From positions 24,396,960-24,460,959 of the forward strand of contig NC_092563.1 in assembly GCF_037975245.1 (NCBI RefSeq): 64,000 nt of DNA, in the 5' to 3' direction. How positions within the stretch are numbered: position 1 is the first letter of the stretch; every line of letters starts with the position of its first letter. This document shows, piece after piece, positions 1-15,300 of the stretch. Source of the stretch: Apostichopus japonicus. Taxonomy: Eukaryota; Echinodermata; Holothuroidea; Aspidochirotida; Stichopodidae. Position numbers and translations under genes: made by a program. The notes under the pieces were generated by a model. The model made no database searches. It saw only the letters and a list, made by a program, of their open reading frames with translations, and was not told the origin of the DNA.

Positions 1-79
1 CTTAACTGTAAAGATTCAATACGGATATATGAACTAAATGTTCACCCAGTTACAACATCATGTACTGAAATATGCTAAC

Positions 80-328
80 CTGTTGTTATGCATACACAAA
101 ATATACAAGTTGCTGAGTTGCCAGTATTATCAGAAAACACATATGTCACAGTAGTTTTTCCAACAGAGAAGAATGACCCTGGGCTATGAGATCTCTCTGT
201 AAGGGATGTAACTCCAGAGATATCTGTAGCTGTTGGCTCTGTCCACACTGCAATAGTCCCAGTGGTACCAAGCTCAACTTCAAACGGTACATCTTCTGTA
301 CATACTACTACAGGTGGTGTTGTGTCCA
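80..328 (-). CDS. HYR domain 14 exon, last one in the window
   Basis: It starts [13 protein letters not shown], with EPTATDISG and [14 protein letters not shown]. Two further cysteines follow in IFCVCITT. The donor GTTAGC at 79-78 shows that the coding sequence continues beyond the left edge. Phase 1-1, 249 nt. Confidence 0.86.
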
Positions 329-3300
329 CTATAATACATAAAAACAACAGTATGAAAGTAAGCCATTTTGGAAATTTCTTCAAAACACCCCCATATGACA
401 CTCTGTTATTTGAATTAGGAATATGATAACAACGTGGTTAAAGTTGATCTCAACTAATTGAAAAGTTGCAGATAATTTACCCAAGAAATACTGCCACATG
501 CTACACTATGTTAATTTTGCGACACATTCGAACAATCTACCATATTGCGTAAATGATACCTCTTAAGCAGCAATCAGTTTATATATCTGATATTGAATAT
601 AAACTCTATATTTTCTAAAAGTTACCCAAAGAAAACTTGTTTTACCTGGACTAACAGTTATGGAGAAAGTACATGTTGCAGTGTTTGAGCTGGCATCAGT
701 AAAGATGTAGTTAACTATGGTGGTTCCCAAAGGAACAGATTCTCCAGGACCAATTGATCTTGACAATAACGTTGCTGTTCCTGAAACATCAGTGGCTGTT
801 GGTTCCACCCAGAATGCCACAGCCGAAGTAACTCCCAATTCAACTTGAATAGTTTGCTCAACTGGACACAAACTGATGATTGGAGCAACTGTATCAACTG
901 CAAAGAGTTACACGATCAGATTTTGAATGTAAAAATGTAAATGATCATTTCAATTATTGATATAATACCGGAGTATAAAGGTTCCAAGAGTTTCAAGCTC
1001 ATACAGTGAAGCTTAAATGCAAATGAAATTCAAGCAATACTTCAGATGACTGAAGGATGAATGAAGAAAGGCGGTGATTGAGAAGAGACACAAATGATAA
1101 TCGTCAATGCTTTGGATTTACTTCGAACTACATTAAGACAAACACCTATGATCCTAAATCTCTTTTATAGCTAGTAGGAAGGTCCTGAAAATGTATGTTA
1201 CTGTTTGCAGTAAGATTTAATGTTTCTGAACTGAAAAAAGGAGAAGTTTATTTATGTAAAAATCTCAATAAAATTGTTTAACACCTTTGGTTTGGTTTAA
1301 TAAAACTGTTCAAAGTAATTTAAATGAAGCGTGAGCATATTTTCCACATCTGACAAGGAAAACATTTTTTCATAAAAGCACGATTCTCACTAGCTCTTAT
1401 TTATGTCTTGCTGTTCCTTTATCCCTAAAAAGGAAGTCAGTGCATATGTTGTAGGAAACCCTGATAGATTGTGCATTATACAAATGCAAGAAGTAGTGGA
1501 TATAAGTGGTAATGTCTACAACATTGTTAGCATAGTAAGCGCTGTTTTGAAGAAAAGAGTGAAACAAGTAGAAGTTTCAATTCTCTGAAAGTCAAGGAAG
1601 CAAGTAGTATTCAAGATATATATTAGGCTGTATTAAGACTAGCACTTCAGGGTTCTGTATACAGCTGAGAGTGAATATAAATTGATGTCCATACAACAAC
1701 AGGTTTATGATAAGTATCTATCTGGAAACTTGCATGCACTTAAACCTGCTGAGGGCATTGCTTTAACCCCATCATAAGTGCAGAAAAAATAGCAATTTCA
1801 GTAAAATAATGCAAGGTTTTTTTAAACTTATTCCTTGAAATGACAAGACAAGACATTTTTAGTTTGAAGTTAAGTCTTTCAGTCTAAAATGGCAAACTTT
1901 TGAAACATATCTGTTTATGATAAACTCAAAACTTAAAGCTTTTTGAATAATAAAAGACATCAGGACTTGTAGTAACTGATGATGATAAGAATGTCCAACC
2001 ACTGAATATATCTCAGCACATGAAAACCAGTTGAAACAGAATTAAAATTAAAATAGTGAACACTTTGTCATTTTCATGATTAAGTGACTTCTTAATCAGA
2101 TTGAATTGCAAGCACACAGGTGACACAGGTTGGGGGCAGTTTTGCATTTATGTTACTAATTATTAGTTAAGAACAATTTCAGACTTGTTATTAGTAATAT
2201 GACTGTTAGCACCTGTTAGTATACTGGCATAGCTCAAAATCAGGAGTTCATATTTATTGCACAAAATATAAAACATAAGAAGAGAAACACACTTCTGAGT
2301 GCAACAGGTTGAGAGAAATTGAAAATGAGCCCAACAGTAGAAATCAGTACAAACAAGCTTGTGATGTCACATGATCACTTTGCCTTCTAGCTTCTATACT
2401 GCACAACTCAGTTGGATCTCATACCCACCACTAGGAAACTAGCAAATGCCCATTCGCTAAACTGATACATGCTGACATTTATAGCTTTCAGAACTCACGA
2501 AAACGTTCTCTGCCATCTCAAATATACCAAACTAGGTTTACAACTTGAAATCTTGTACTATCTTTGGTTTAATACCAATGTCAAGTAAGATCAATGAAAG
2601 GGCACTGTACACGTAAGGATTATGCACTTGCTGTTAGCATTTATAATTATCTTCACTTTTTTTCACTAAGCTCCCATCTGACTTCGTTAATTTTTTTTAT
2701 TAATTACATTACAATATATTTACTGGTGCAACATATATATACATATATACCGGTGAAACATCTGGATAAATATTTACACAACAAATTAATGTAATAGCAA
2801 ATTAACAACTACATCAATTTTAACTGAACACAACATACGAATAGATTACTAAAATATAGTATAGGAAAATGATATGTGTCCCATATAAAAGGAAACTTAA
2901 ACAACATTTTGGGACAAGCAAACTTATTGTGCAATATCTTAGTATGCATAAGGAATGATACCAACCTGTTTGTACGGAAACAACAAATTGACAGTTAGCC
3001 ATGTTGTTACTGGAATCTCTGTAGACATAAGTTACTGTTGTGGGTCCTACCACAAAGAATTGATTGGACATATGTGATTGGGACACCAGCACTACTTCAG
3101 ACAAGTCTGATACCATCGGTTCCTGCCATGTAACCATAACCCCAGGTTCTCCTAGTTCGATGGTTACAATCGTAGACTCTTGAGAGGGGCAGCTGATGAT
3201 CCGAGGGGCTATGGTGTCAACTGGAAAGAGGCAAGTATCCCATTCAAGATATGACAATGATGAGGAAGATAGCAGTTTCACAGTCATATCTTTAAGCAAA

Positions 3301-6300
3301 GTTTTTTACAGACCAGATACAAAATTGTATCAACTATTGATGGACCCCATACTCTTTGGCAATCCTTTGCATTAAACAGCACATGGACATTTTTAAACAC
3401 AGAGCAATTAAGGCACTGTGTCAAAAGGGAAAGCTAACAGCAGCTGCAAAATCCCCTGCAGCAAGGTTGACTCAAAACAAATTAACAGAGATTACCTTGG
3501 CAGACCAGCAGCACCTATTTTTTGAAACTGAAAAGTGCAAATAGAATGCATCGTGTGCAGCTCGGCTGCAGGATGTTTCAGCCACCTTAGCATCCATTCT
3601 ACTGTTGAAACATTACCTGAACAAAATAAGTCATAGCTGCTAATCTCTATTCCCAATAAATGTTATTTATTATCCATTTGTGAAACTAATAAAGCTCTTG
3701 GCCAATTTCAGCATGCATCCCAAAATTCCAAGTCAGTATTCTGTGTAAAAACGAATGTACATTTAAAATGCAGACGTGCTTACTTGGAATTATAACGACT
3801 GGGAATGAACACATTCCTGTCAGTCCGGCAGGGTCCACGCAAGTAAATGTAACATCTGTTGTGGTATCAATGAGGAAGAAGGATCCTGAGAGATGAGATG
3901 GTGTCAAGGTAGTCACACCGGACAAATCAAAACAAGTTGGTGGTGTCCATTCAACTGTTACACCTTGTTCCCCTAATTCCAACATAACAGAAATACCTTC
4001 TGGAACATCTTGACATACTGGATTGATACTATCAACTTCAAAGATAAGCAAACAAAGAAGAAAAAGAAAATTGATTGAAATTCAAACAAATAATCTGGCA
4101 AATCAAACACATTTTTCTTAAAACCGTTTTGAACTTGCTCTTGTTTGGGCACAGGGTGAGGGGTCAGTTGTCTAATCCTGAGACTACTAACTGTCAAAAC
4201 TGAGAAAAAAGTTAATTTACTACTTTAATTCACTTGTAGTAAACGACCTTTCAATTGACATGAACTTTCTGAGCCGACAAACTTGAACATTCGGGTAACC
4301 TACAGCAAGGTTCAGGCAGTCTGAAGTGTCAGTTTCTAAATTTCTTTACAAGTAGTATAAATCATATGTTGGACTTTGGGCAAAATAATTTTGAAGTATT
4401 CTGACAATATCAGCAAATGTTATTTTCAATGTCAGCGCTCAATCTGCAAGAAAAGGATAAAAAATGCCAATGTATTGTTCTACTCCTCACTGTGCCTTTC
4501 TTTATCGTCTGATACTCAACTTACATCATTTTGATACTTATATTTGCATTTCATTAAGTTCCTGTCCCATTGCAGGAATTTCAGCACTTTAATCATTCTG
4601 TAACGTCACTATCAGCCCACAATAGGCCAAAATTACCCATCATGGAATTACACAACTTCCGTCTTAAAGGTATAATAGGAAGATCAGACTTCTGGATACT
4701 ATCGAATAACGTCCAGTTCATACAATTTCAAGGGCTAAAAGAAAACAATTCTGAAACAATATCAAGAAAGCAACTGACAGAAACTTTAACAGGATTAAGA
4801 GGCAAATTATTTAACTTCAGGACTGCAAACATTGCTTTTTAAAGAGAGAGAAATAAAACAGCAGTGTGTGATTTTATAAGTAAAGGGTGAAATTAACTTT
4901 TGAATCACCTGTTCGAACAATTACAACAAATTGGCATAAGTCTGAATTCATGCTGGGATCAGTGAATATGTACATCACTACTGTCTGACCCACTGGAAAG
5001 GTCTCCCCCGGTATATGGGTCCTTGTCGATAGGATAGCTACTCCTGATAAATCTGTTGCAGTCGGTTCTCCCCATTGGGCCGTCCCACTTTCGTCTCCTA
5101 GTTCAACCACTACATCCTGGTTTACAGGGCAATTTGAGATGACTGGTGGGGTGGTATCCACTACAATAAAAGATATTCATTAGGATCAGTAGAATACATG
5201 TATAGGTAATAAAGAATGTTAAATATGAAACAGGGGCATTCTAGACAAATATTCTATTTAAACTTTTTAGCCGCTCTCTTCCCTTAAATAATAGAATTCT
5301 TTTATCTCTGTCTAAGGTAAAAGTATTTAATCACTGGATTACATCTAAAAAAGAATAAAATATGAAGACAAATAAAGAAGGATAAAGGATAGGAATAGTC
5401 ATTATGATTATTAAGCTACTCCTACAAAATTTACCACTGGACTATTAACTATTGTAGCCTAATACGTCAACTGTGATAACTGTAGGGAGAAAAAATGCAA
5501 ATACATGGGCCAAAAAATTCTATGCACGAAGATCAACCAGCAGTAACATGTAGCAGTGGATCTACATCATACTACTCAAACTAATTCTTATTTCAACTGC
5601 TTGGAATTTCATTGAGAGCCACATGAACATCCATGTCTTTAAATCAGAAATCAGGGTCTGATTCCCATTGGAATGGCGGCTTTATTTGTAAGCTATCGTG
5701 TAATAAATAATGTTTATGTCTTGCCGTTAACTTCAGAGACCCTTTTGGCAGGATATATAAGAAAATAAATATAGCTCTTTAATTATACTTAGCTTTCAAA
5801 AGGGGCGGGATGTGACCCTGGGGTCATTGAAGCCAATTTCTAATGCAAGTGGTCTAGAAGCATCCTTGCCCAGGTCCAAATGAAAGTTTTTGTGCTGATA
5901 CCTACTTTTGAATTCTTATGTGATGTTAAAATGGGTGGGGGTGGGGTTACACACCACCTCCCTCCTCTCCCTAAAACCTGGATCCAAATCTTGGTATATA
6001 TTGCAATGTCTCAAACAGCTGAGCTTTAGTTAATTTTTCAATGATGTTCTTAACAAAAAATATGTCCATGAAATACAGTAAGCTAGTATACCTCTTTGAC
6101 ACTATAAATGTAGTTTATGCTCCTCATACCTGTATTCACAACAACTGAGAAAGAGCACACTGCCATATTCCCGAAAGGATCACTGAATAAGTAGGTGACC
6201 ACTGTTTCTCCCACTTGAAAAGTACTGCCTGAGGTATGGCTGTTACTGAAAACTGAGGCACCGCTGAGGTCTGTAGCAACTGGTTCAACCCATACAATTA

Positions 6301-9300
6301 TCGGGTCATCACTGCCCAACTCAATTGTTTCTTGTATAGTGTTCGGACAATTTGGTATTTCTGGTGGTGTGGTATCCTCTGATGGAAGGAAAACATGTTA
6401 AACATTATTGTTCAACATTAAAATGAAAATGTAATATACTGTTAAGTCTAATATAATTTATTAAATAATATCATTAGGTGATATTCGTTAATTTCAATAT
6501 CTGATCCCTGTATGAAAAGATGTGATTCGAAGCACTGATTAATATTCAAAGAGAAAAATTGTTCACTATGCTATGCTATGCATGTATGTATTCATTGCAT
6601 GGGATGAAATACATTATTACAGCCCACCAAATCAGCCTTGGTCAGTCTTGAGCAATTAAATTGCCAATATGAAATTTGGCAATAACATTGCTCGGTGTGA
6701 TAAATGCAGTGTCTTGCACAGGGTCCAACTTGTGCCCCCACCCACTCAAAACAAGGGTCATCAATATAGCCCCCCCCCCTCTTACTCCCCAAGAAAAAAA
6801 TGTTAGAGCATTGGTCACCTATATAGTTAAATATCAATACACATTTGATTCTTTTCGTTTTATTTCACTGAAGACAATTAATAGTCTATAGTAACCCATA
6901 TCTGAAATACATTGGAGGCTCATAACGATAGGTACTTTAAATCATTTGAAATTGATATCAACTTAGGGCAACGTGTGTTGCTCTTGAAAAATCAATGATG
7001 AAAACCACTTCCTTTGCTTTTTGAGAAGAAAGATCAAGTTTTCCCTGTATTTCACATTTACAGGCTGAATTTGCTTGTTTCTCACCCGTTAAAACTGTGA
7101 CTATGAAGGAGCACGTGGCCAAATTTCCACTGCTATCTGCGAATACATAAGTCACATTGGTATCGCCAACCATGAAGAGGGAACCTGGAAGTGCTGATAC
7201 TGACACTAGGTTGGCTACATTAGATATGTCAAAAGCTGTTGGTTCTATCCACGACACTTCGATTCCTTGCAGGCCAAATTCAATGGTGGCTTCCTGTGTT
7301 CCTGGGCAGCCAATGATGCTGGGAGGAGTTGTATCCACTGGGGAAGGAATAACAATTATGTACTACATGACAATTGTAGATCATAATTATTCAACATTTG
7401 TGTTCAGCTTCAACACGTATCTAATGCGAATAACCCTGGGTAGATCCCATAGCAAGAGAAAATAGCGTTACAAAGTAAAACTGGTTAGATTGAGTTTCTT
7501 TAAGTGAAAAATGAGCAGCATATTTTACAGGAGAGCTGCACAAATATTTTTCAAGTGCAAAGAGCAGATTTATACCACACCGCTTGACCGGTACACGTCT
7601 TCAGTCTAATCACAGGCTGTGGTTTTTGAGCTAAAACAAATTTAACATAAAAAGACAAAAAAAGTCCAGAAACTCACTAGTAGTAACAGTAACCATAAAG
7701 TTACATGAGTTTTGATTTGAGGCAGCATCTGTTAGAACGTAGGTAATCTCTATTTGGCCGACAGTAAAAAATGAGCCAGGTTGACGGGTCGTCGAAACAA
7801 TTGTAACAGGTTCTGACAGATCAGTTCCGGAGGGTAGATCCCATTCTACGTTTATTCCACTTTCGCCTAGCTCAATAACACGTGTTATGTCCGCTGGGCA
7901 TGTGACTGACGGTGGAGTTGTATCCACTAGTAAAACAATAAAAATTAAGATTTATAGAATTAATATGTAAACAATATTTTCATTAATCATGGCCCATCCA
8001 AAGCACTATAAAATCATTAATTATTAGTCTACTTATTTTAACATATAAATGTTTCTTGCTTGCTATTCTCATACAAATCATTCACTCATTCATTGGATTC
8101 AGAATACATTGGAAGGGAAGCTTGATACCAATGTATATTATATTTTAAGGAAAAGTAAGCAAATAGAACCATTTGAAGTTAAATTGGTGGCAGACAAGTA
8201 CCAATGAAGTTAATTTTTTTATTTTACTGTGAGACAACTTCTCATGTTGTTATCTTTCTACCCAGTTTATGACAGACCACACTTAGTCATCCTTTGAAGG
8301 TTGCATACTTTGTGACTAAGCTGTTGTTTGTGTTTAATCTTTCTCTTTACCTTTCTTGCACCCCACTAGCCCTTGGGTGTTTTTTTTGGGGGGGGGGGCT
8401 TCCTTTAACAACTTTTACGCCAATTTAATTTTGAAACCACACTGGATCTTACAGCTTTACTATTTTGCACGCCAATATTTTGTAACCGCACAGTAACTAT
8501 ACTGTACAAATGTGGAACTGTGGAGAAAAAATTAATGAATGAAAGAAGGAAGCAAATAAATTGTATGCAAAAACTCTCCCTTTACAAGTTAACAGATCAC
8601 TTCAGTGTATTTTTTTATATTTTTTATTATTGTCATCTTTAATGAGGGTAGTCCTGCTCAGTGCAGAAGCACTGCTTTCCAGAAGAGCCCTGCTTAATTA
8701 CTTATGATATGATTGTCTCAAGGTAAGTTACTCTTCCAGAAATATGTTGCTAGTGCTTCCTATTCTATGAAATGTGTCAAAGCGGATAGACTTGTTTTGT
8801 TTCCAATCCCACTTTTTAAACCTCTAAATGATAACTAAGAAGAAACAGCTTTACCAAGCTACTACGTCTAGTACAGGAATTCGTGATTGAAATGGACGGA
8901 TCAAGCTATAGCCAAATACACCGATAAACAACAAAGTTAAAAAAGAAAATGACTACGTTTTGCAAAGCTCATCAAGAATAAAAAAGTACATGAACTCACC
9001 TGACAAAATGGTTATAGTAAATGCACAAATTGCAGTATTTTGAGATGCATCGGATATTGAATACATGACAGCAGTACTTCCAACCAAGAAAAATTCCCCT
9101 GGAAAGTTTGACCTTTCAGACACGAAAGCTGTACCAGACACGTCTGAAAACACAGGCTCTACCCAGGTAATCGGAAGTCCAGAAATACCAAGTTCAACGG
9201 TATCAAAGATATTCATAGGACAAGTGACAGCAGGTGGAGTGGTGTCAACTTTGGAATACAGAAAGAAATAAGATAAAATAGCTAATAACCAATTTGCCTA

Positions 9301-12300
9301 AGCATCCTTCTCAGATTAACTATTAAGGGGTAAGCACCTCAAGTTAACATGATATTAAATCACAAATTTGCTAAAGTATCTGTATTAAAGAAAAAGTCAC
9401 CTTCATTTTTAAAAGATTTCAAGAACATATCATTGTAGGTGCAAATTATTCGACTCAAAGTTTGACACAAATGAACAAACTTGTTACAATCATTTTCTTG
9501 TTTTGACTTTCTACTAAATGGAGACATAGTTGGATGAGAAAAAAATAGCATTTTATTCAATCTACCAAATCAGCCAGCATCTATAGGCACATGTCTCAAA
9601 GGTACTACCTATAGCTACCCCTTGGTCCTACTAAGATCAAAACGTGTGGATTTGCAAATTTGATACCACTTCAAACTCCTACAATTGCTGAGATTTCTTG
9701 TTTAACTCAAAAGTATTTCCTTGAAATTTTGTTGTTTCTAATTTCCCAGTCAGCTTTCCATTGTTGATTTACCAAATAATATTAATAATAATATTGGTAT
9801 AATTTTCTTCAATTGCACCATGTATTATAAATATTTTGTCGTGCCTATTCTAATTAATTTATTGTCTTTTCTTTCATTAAGAATTTTTCCTTCCACGATA
9901 CCACTTCTGATTTAACTTTTTTTGTGCACATGCAAGAGAAATATAAGAGAAATAAAATATAAATAAACAAAAAAACAAAAAAAACGTTAAGATTTGCGTT
10001 CTTTCTACACTTCTCTTACAGCTACAACTGAGAGAAGAAAACTGCAGTTTTCCTTTCAAAATTTCCAAGATGATACTCAAATGTGAATCAAAAATACATA
10101 AAAAATTTAAGTAAAAGCAAAAATAAAACAGTGCGGCAGGCATCAGGATATTTGTTTGGTTCTTCAATCTATTTAGCAGTTTCCCTTCCAATCTACATTC
10201 CCTGTAGACGTCATTATGCAAAATCACATCCAAGAAAGAAAAAACAAACATGTCCTTCCATTTGTGGAGTTAGTTTTCTTATACCTTTGTCAGGGTGCTA
10301 TGAGTCACATTGAGAAGCCCTGTTAGTTTTGTAACAATTACTCTGAATATCATCACAATATATTTTTTCAATTACATTTTTCTTTAAACTTGCTGTCTTT
10401 TGCAGAAAGTTCCATTTGTCTTCCCATATTTGTATGACTTAATGATATGTCTTATTTTTCTATATACTATATATGTACGGCGCTTTTGACAACTATTTTG
10501 TTTATAATTAGCGCATTATAAATTTTAGTTATTATTATTATTTCCCGACTTTCAAACTTTACCTTCTAACTTACTCAGTTTTGAATTTTCCATGCATTGT
10601 CAAGGTTTTCCAGGAAATAAATATATTTTAATTGATTCAGCTCTAAGTCAGCATTTAATATATAACACAGTATGGAATTAGAAAGAAACTCAGAGGGAAA
10701 CAATATATTCAAATACCTGTCGAGACTGTCACCATAAATTCACAGAACTCGGAGTTAGGAGGAGTCGCGTCATCTGTAAACGTGTAAGTAACCAGTGTCG
10801 AGCCCACCTGAAATGAAGTGGCAGGCTGATGAGTGCTAACTGTAGTAACTTCACCAATGTCAGTTGCAAACGGCTCAATCCAAAAGATGACGGGATCTTC
10901 ACTACCTAGTTCTATTTCTCTTGTGATGTCCATTGGGCATCCAAAAACATCTGGGGGAGTAGTATCCACTGAGAAAGCAATGAAAAGAGTGAGCATTGGT
11001 ATGCAGTTGGATATCATGCACTACAGGCATGAAGCTGCACCACATTCATAATATAGCACAATGGTAACAAATATGTTTTGTTTTTTTTCAGAATCGCACA
11101 ACCAGAGCATCTTATGCAAATTCAAAGGCATCATGAGGTAGAACTAATTATCTACATTTCTACATTTTTTAGATATATATTTCAATTACACCTCTTTTTT
11201 GTTTCCATTTTTTCTCCTTTTTCTCCTCCACTCTCCCCCTTCTCCCCCTCCCTCTCCCCTTTTTTCTGCAATGATAAGTATATTTGTTAACTGTGACTTC
11301 AAATATAAGTACTCCTCAACAGTTACTTTGCCAAACAGAGATGACAAATAGATATGCTAGCATTACCTTTGGCAGACGATAGACTTGTACAATCTTATCA
11401 TTTGGCTCTCTAACATCATTAACTATTTCCTTTTATTAATTAGAGAAGCAAGCAGCAACTGATTGTAAGTTACCATACTTGATAGATATCACGGACATTG
11501 TGTATCATGAAAAGCATCATCCATAAAAGCACACACTATTCTTTGCCGACAATATATTTGCACAATCTTCCTTAGAACAAAATAATTAGTCTTTCTGCTA
11601 AGAACCTGAAATAAGGCTTTCTAAACTCATGAACTTTTATTTTATTAATAGGAGTAGCAAGCAACAGCTGATTGTTAGTTATCATATATAATCACTGTGT
11701 GTCATAATCAGAACTATTATCCACAAATAACCCACTATACTTTTAAAGCATGCTACACATATTTTCTACCATTCTTTCATGCTTATTACACAATCCATCC
11801 AATATTATTCAAAACCCTTGCAAGAACAGCTCTGAGAGTATTAGAAACACAATTGACAAGAGGGCAATCCAATGAGTTGCATATCTCATCACCATAAGCA
11901 AACACTGATTTCAAATCAGTAAATTTATTTTTAGCTACGCAATCTGGCAATGATGTTTTTGAAGATAACATGACTACATTCTTTTGCGAACCTAGCACTG
12001 AACAAAGCTAGGCTTGGAGTCTTGACTCCTGAATCATACTTTTAGCAGTGATAAAATTATTGGGAAATTGTAATTTGTTTTGCGTTTATTTAATACTAAC
12101 TTTTATCACTAGAAAGACTACCACTTATTGTCAATTAGTGAAATTCAAATGGCGCATGAAGATAATTATACATGACTAGGCCGACTTTGTCCTGTTGCAC
12201 GCTTAGACGCAGGAAATAGACATAGGCTTCGCACCTAGGCACACTGCAGCGTACATATGGCTCATAAACACGCACAGGTTTTCAAGTGATAGGCTGGAGC

Positions 12301-15300
12301 AAGAACCCAAAGTGAAACACGTATCAAAACTGCAACTTTCCCATTTTCGTTCTAACCCTGTGTGGCAAGTAGACATTTTTGGAAACCTCTATCCCTGCCA
12401 ATTATGCCAAGTATTGACACATAACTGGATCAGGCCAGACCCAATATTTTTACTTTGTAGCCAATTTGTATTAACCATTTGCCCAGTCCTAACATAACAG
12501 TTAGGTTCAGGCTAGTGTGGCCTAAGCTGGATCTCGGTTTAGTGAAGGATAGGTTTATGCTCCTAATTTTCATGAGGCCTGTAATTAAGGACTGGGTACT
12601 AGTATAAAATATACATTTGCCATTTATCTATGTGACTTCCGACCTCCGTTCTCATGGCAACTACATATTTCGATAGGAAAATCAACCATTACCATGGCAG
12701 CTGTTGTATAACAACTGAAATAGCTATATATGGCACAACTGGCAAAGGTAGTACAATATCTCATCCTCCCAATGTAAGAGATGAGAAAGTCAGGCAATCT
12801 GATCCGTTCTTTTGTTTCACGTTTGTGATTAATGAATAATCCTCCGAGCATGATTGAAAAACACTTTTACCTTTTGTGAGATCTGATCACATCAAATGTT
12901 CTTTGAACCTTCCACTTTCCAATAATCACTTTAAGTATCTGATTTATAGCACGTCACATTTATTATTGACTGTTTTATCATTTCATTATTACTACAAAAC
13001 AAAATGCAGGGACACTAAATATCCTTTTAATATTGTTCATGCTGCAAACAACATTTTGAGAACAACATAAATCACAGTTTAAAAACCATCCCGAAAGAAG
13101 GACGGATTTAAAAGGAAGACGCTCACCAACGATGAGAGTCACACAAAATGAATCCGTGGCCGTGTTTCCCGTCTCATCAGTAAAGGTGTAAATCACAGTT
13201 GTTGCATCAGCAGTGAAAAAGAATCCTGGTGCAATACTTCTTGAGAGCAAAACATCAGTATTTGAAACATCTGTGGAGGACGGCTCCTGCCAAATTATTT
13301 CAATTCCAGGAACACCTCGTTCAATTATTTGCTCAATGTTGCCTACCCGCTCAATGATCAGGGGAGGAGTTGTATCGACTGAAAGAAGGAAGATTATGAT
13401 AACCCTGATCATCACAGCAGTTTTCTCAAATCTTCTTCAACTTTTGATTCTACAAATCTTGAATATTATTTAAAGAGAAAGAGACTTACAAGGGTCTCCA
13501 CCATATAGTTTTTGGTGGTTTGGAGTTCGCATCAGAGTGGAGTGCCTTGGGAGTAACGGTGGATGATAGTGTAAAGTTATTTGTTGTTTTGAGAGGCCAT
13601 CAGTAATTTGAATGACTTGGTAGTTACAGTGGGCATCTGTGTTATCACTGCCGATGCAGTCAGTATTTACATCAGCAGTTATCATCTATCACTCTAGAAG
13701 TAGTGGTTAGTAGTGTATAATGAGTTATGGTTTCGAGAGGCCATCAGTAATTTGAGTGACTTGGTAGTTACAGTGGGCATTTGTGTTATCATCTGTGTTA
13801 TCACTGCCGGTGCAGTCAGTATTCACATCAGCAGTTATCATCAATTACTCTAGATGTAGTGGTTAGTAGTGTATAATGAGTTATGGTGTTGAGTGAGACA
13901 TCTGTAATTTGAGTGACTTTTAGTAATGACTTGGGAGTTTCAGTGGGCATCTGTGTTATCATTTGTGTTATCACTGCCGGTGCAGTCAGTAGGCTATTCA
14001 CATCAGTAGTTATCGTCAATCACTCTAGATGAAGTGGTTAGTAGTGTATGATGAGTTATGGTTTGAGTGGCCATCAATTATTTTAGTGACGTGTGACTTA
14101 CTATCAGGTGGCCAATGACCTAGCTGGGATTAACAGTGGCCAGCAAAGTTATCATCTCTGTAATTACTAGCTGTACAGTCAGTTATTATATATGTCATAC
14201 CAAAATAAATCTTCAAGCCTCTACAGTGATTGTACATTGTATGCATATGCAAAGCATTAATTTGTCCTAAGATTTGCCTGACACATGCATGCATCTAGTC
14301 AATAGCAACATAGTCATGCAGTACTACTGTTCTGAAACGTCATACCCATAATCTTTTATGGTTTGGAAGACAATTCAATTGTTTCAAGTTCAGCAAGTCA
14401 TTTGCAGCAAAAGAAAACAGCCAGTATGATTGAGGGTATGTGAGACAAACGTAGTAGTTAGATCCATTTTGTTAGTACCTTCGATAACTACAATGATAAA
14501 GGTACATGTTGCCATATTGTTGGAAGCATCAGAATAGGTGTAAGTGACCACTTCAGTGCCCGGCTGGAAAAAGTCTCCTGATCTCCTGGTACTGTCTATC
14601 AGCCTTGCTGTCCCAGATATATCAGTAGCGGAAGGCTCAGTCCATGTTATGACTACTCCTTGAGTGCCCAACTCAATTAGTTCTCTGACACCTTCTTCTG
14701 GACAGTTGCTTATGTCAGGTGGAATTGTGTCAACTAGATGAAAGAAAAGGAAAAATACCACAGAGAGTAAACAAATAGGTCATACATTCCTTAAAATCTG
14801 TGTTACAACTGACTGTGACAAAGCTCAAATTTCAATAAAACAAAATCAATGTCAACACGTAGCACCGAGAGGACTCCTTGCTTAGAAAATCAATCAATGA
14901 GAGCTAATCTTAAATATTTCCTTGAGAAAGTTTCTGTTTGTATCTCCAACCATAACATGTTAAATTGAATCATATTTCAGATACTACAGTTGAAATATCA
15001 TAGAGACATTATCACATTCCAGTTATACGAGATAGTTAAACCACTGTAATATATGCCTGTCGTGAACTCATGTAATTAAGTGGTTCTTAGTACAATAAAA
15101 AAAAGTAAAAGAATCTTAATCAATGGTATGACATGATCTTCTCTTTGAACCCCAAACTCTTCTTTCAAATACCAGTGCAGAATATCCTTAATGTGTGTGA
15201 CCATAAACAGTTCATGCTTCCAGCTTCACATGTGCAATGTGAAAAGCTACTGGAGGTGACCAACACAGCTGTAAATTCATTGCTTCAAAGAGAATCACTG

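Noticed and set aside
7157-7465. Open frames on the plus strand opposite HYR exons
   Set aside because: These are antisense shadows of HYR exons (also at 9065, 10833, 13213, 16900, 60836 and 62789), and their translated sequence shows no domain.
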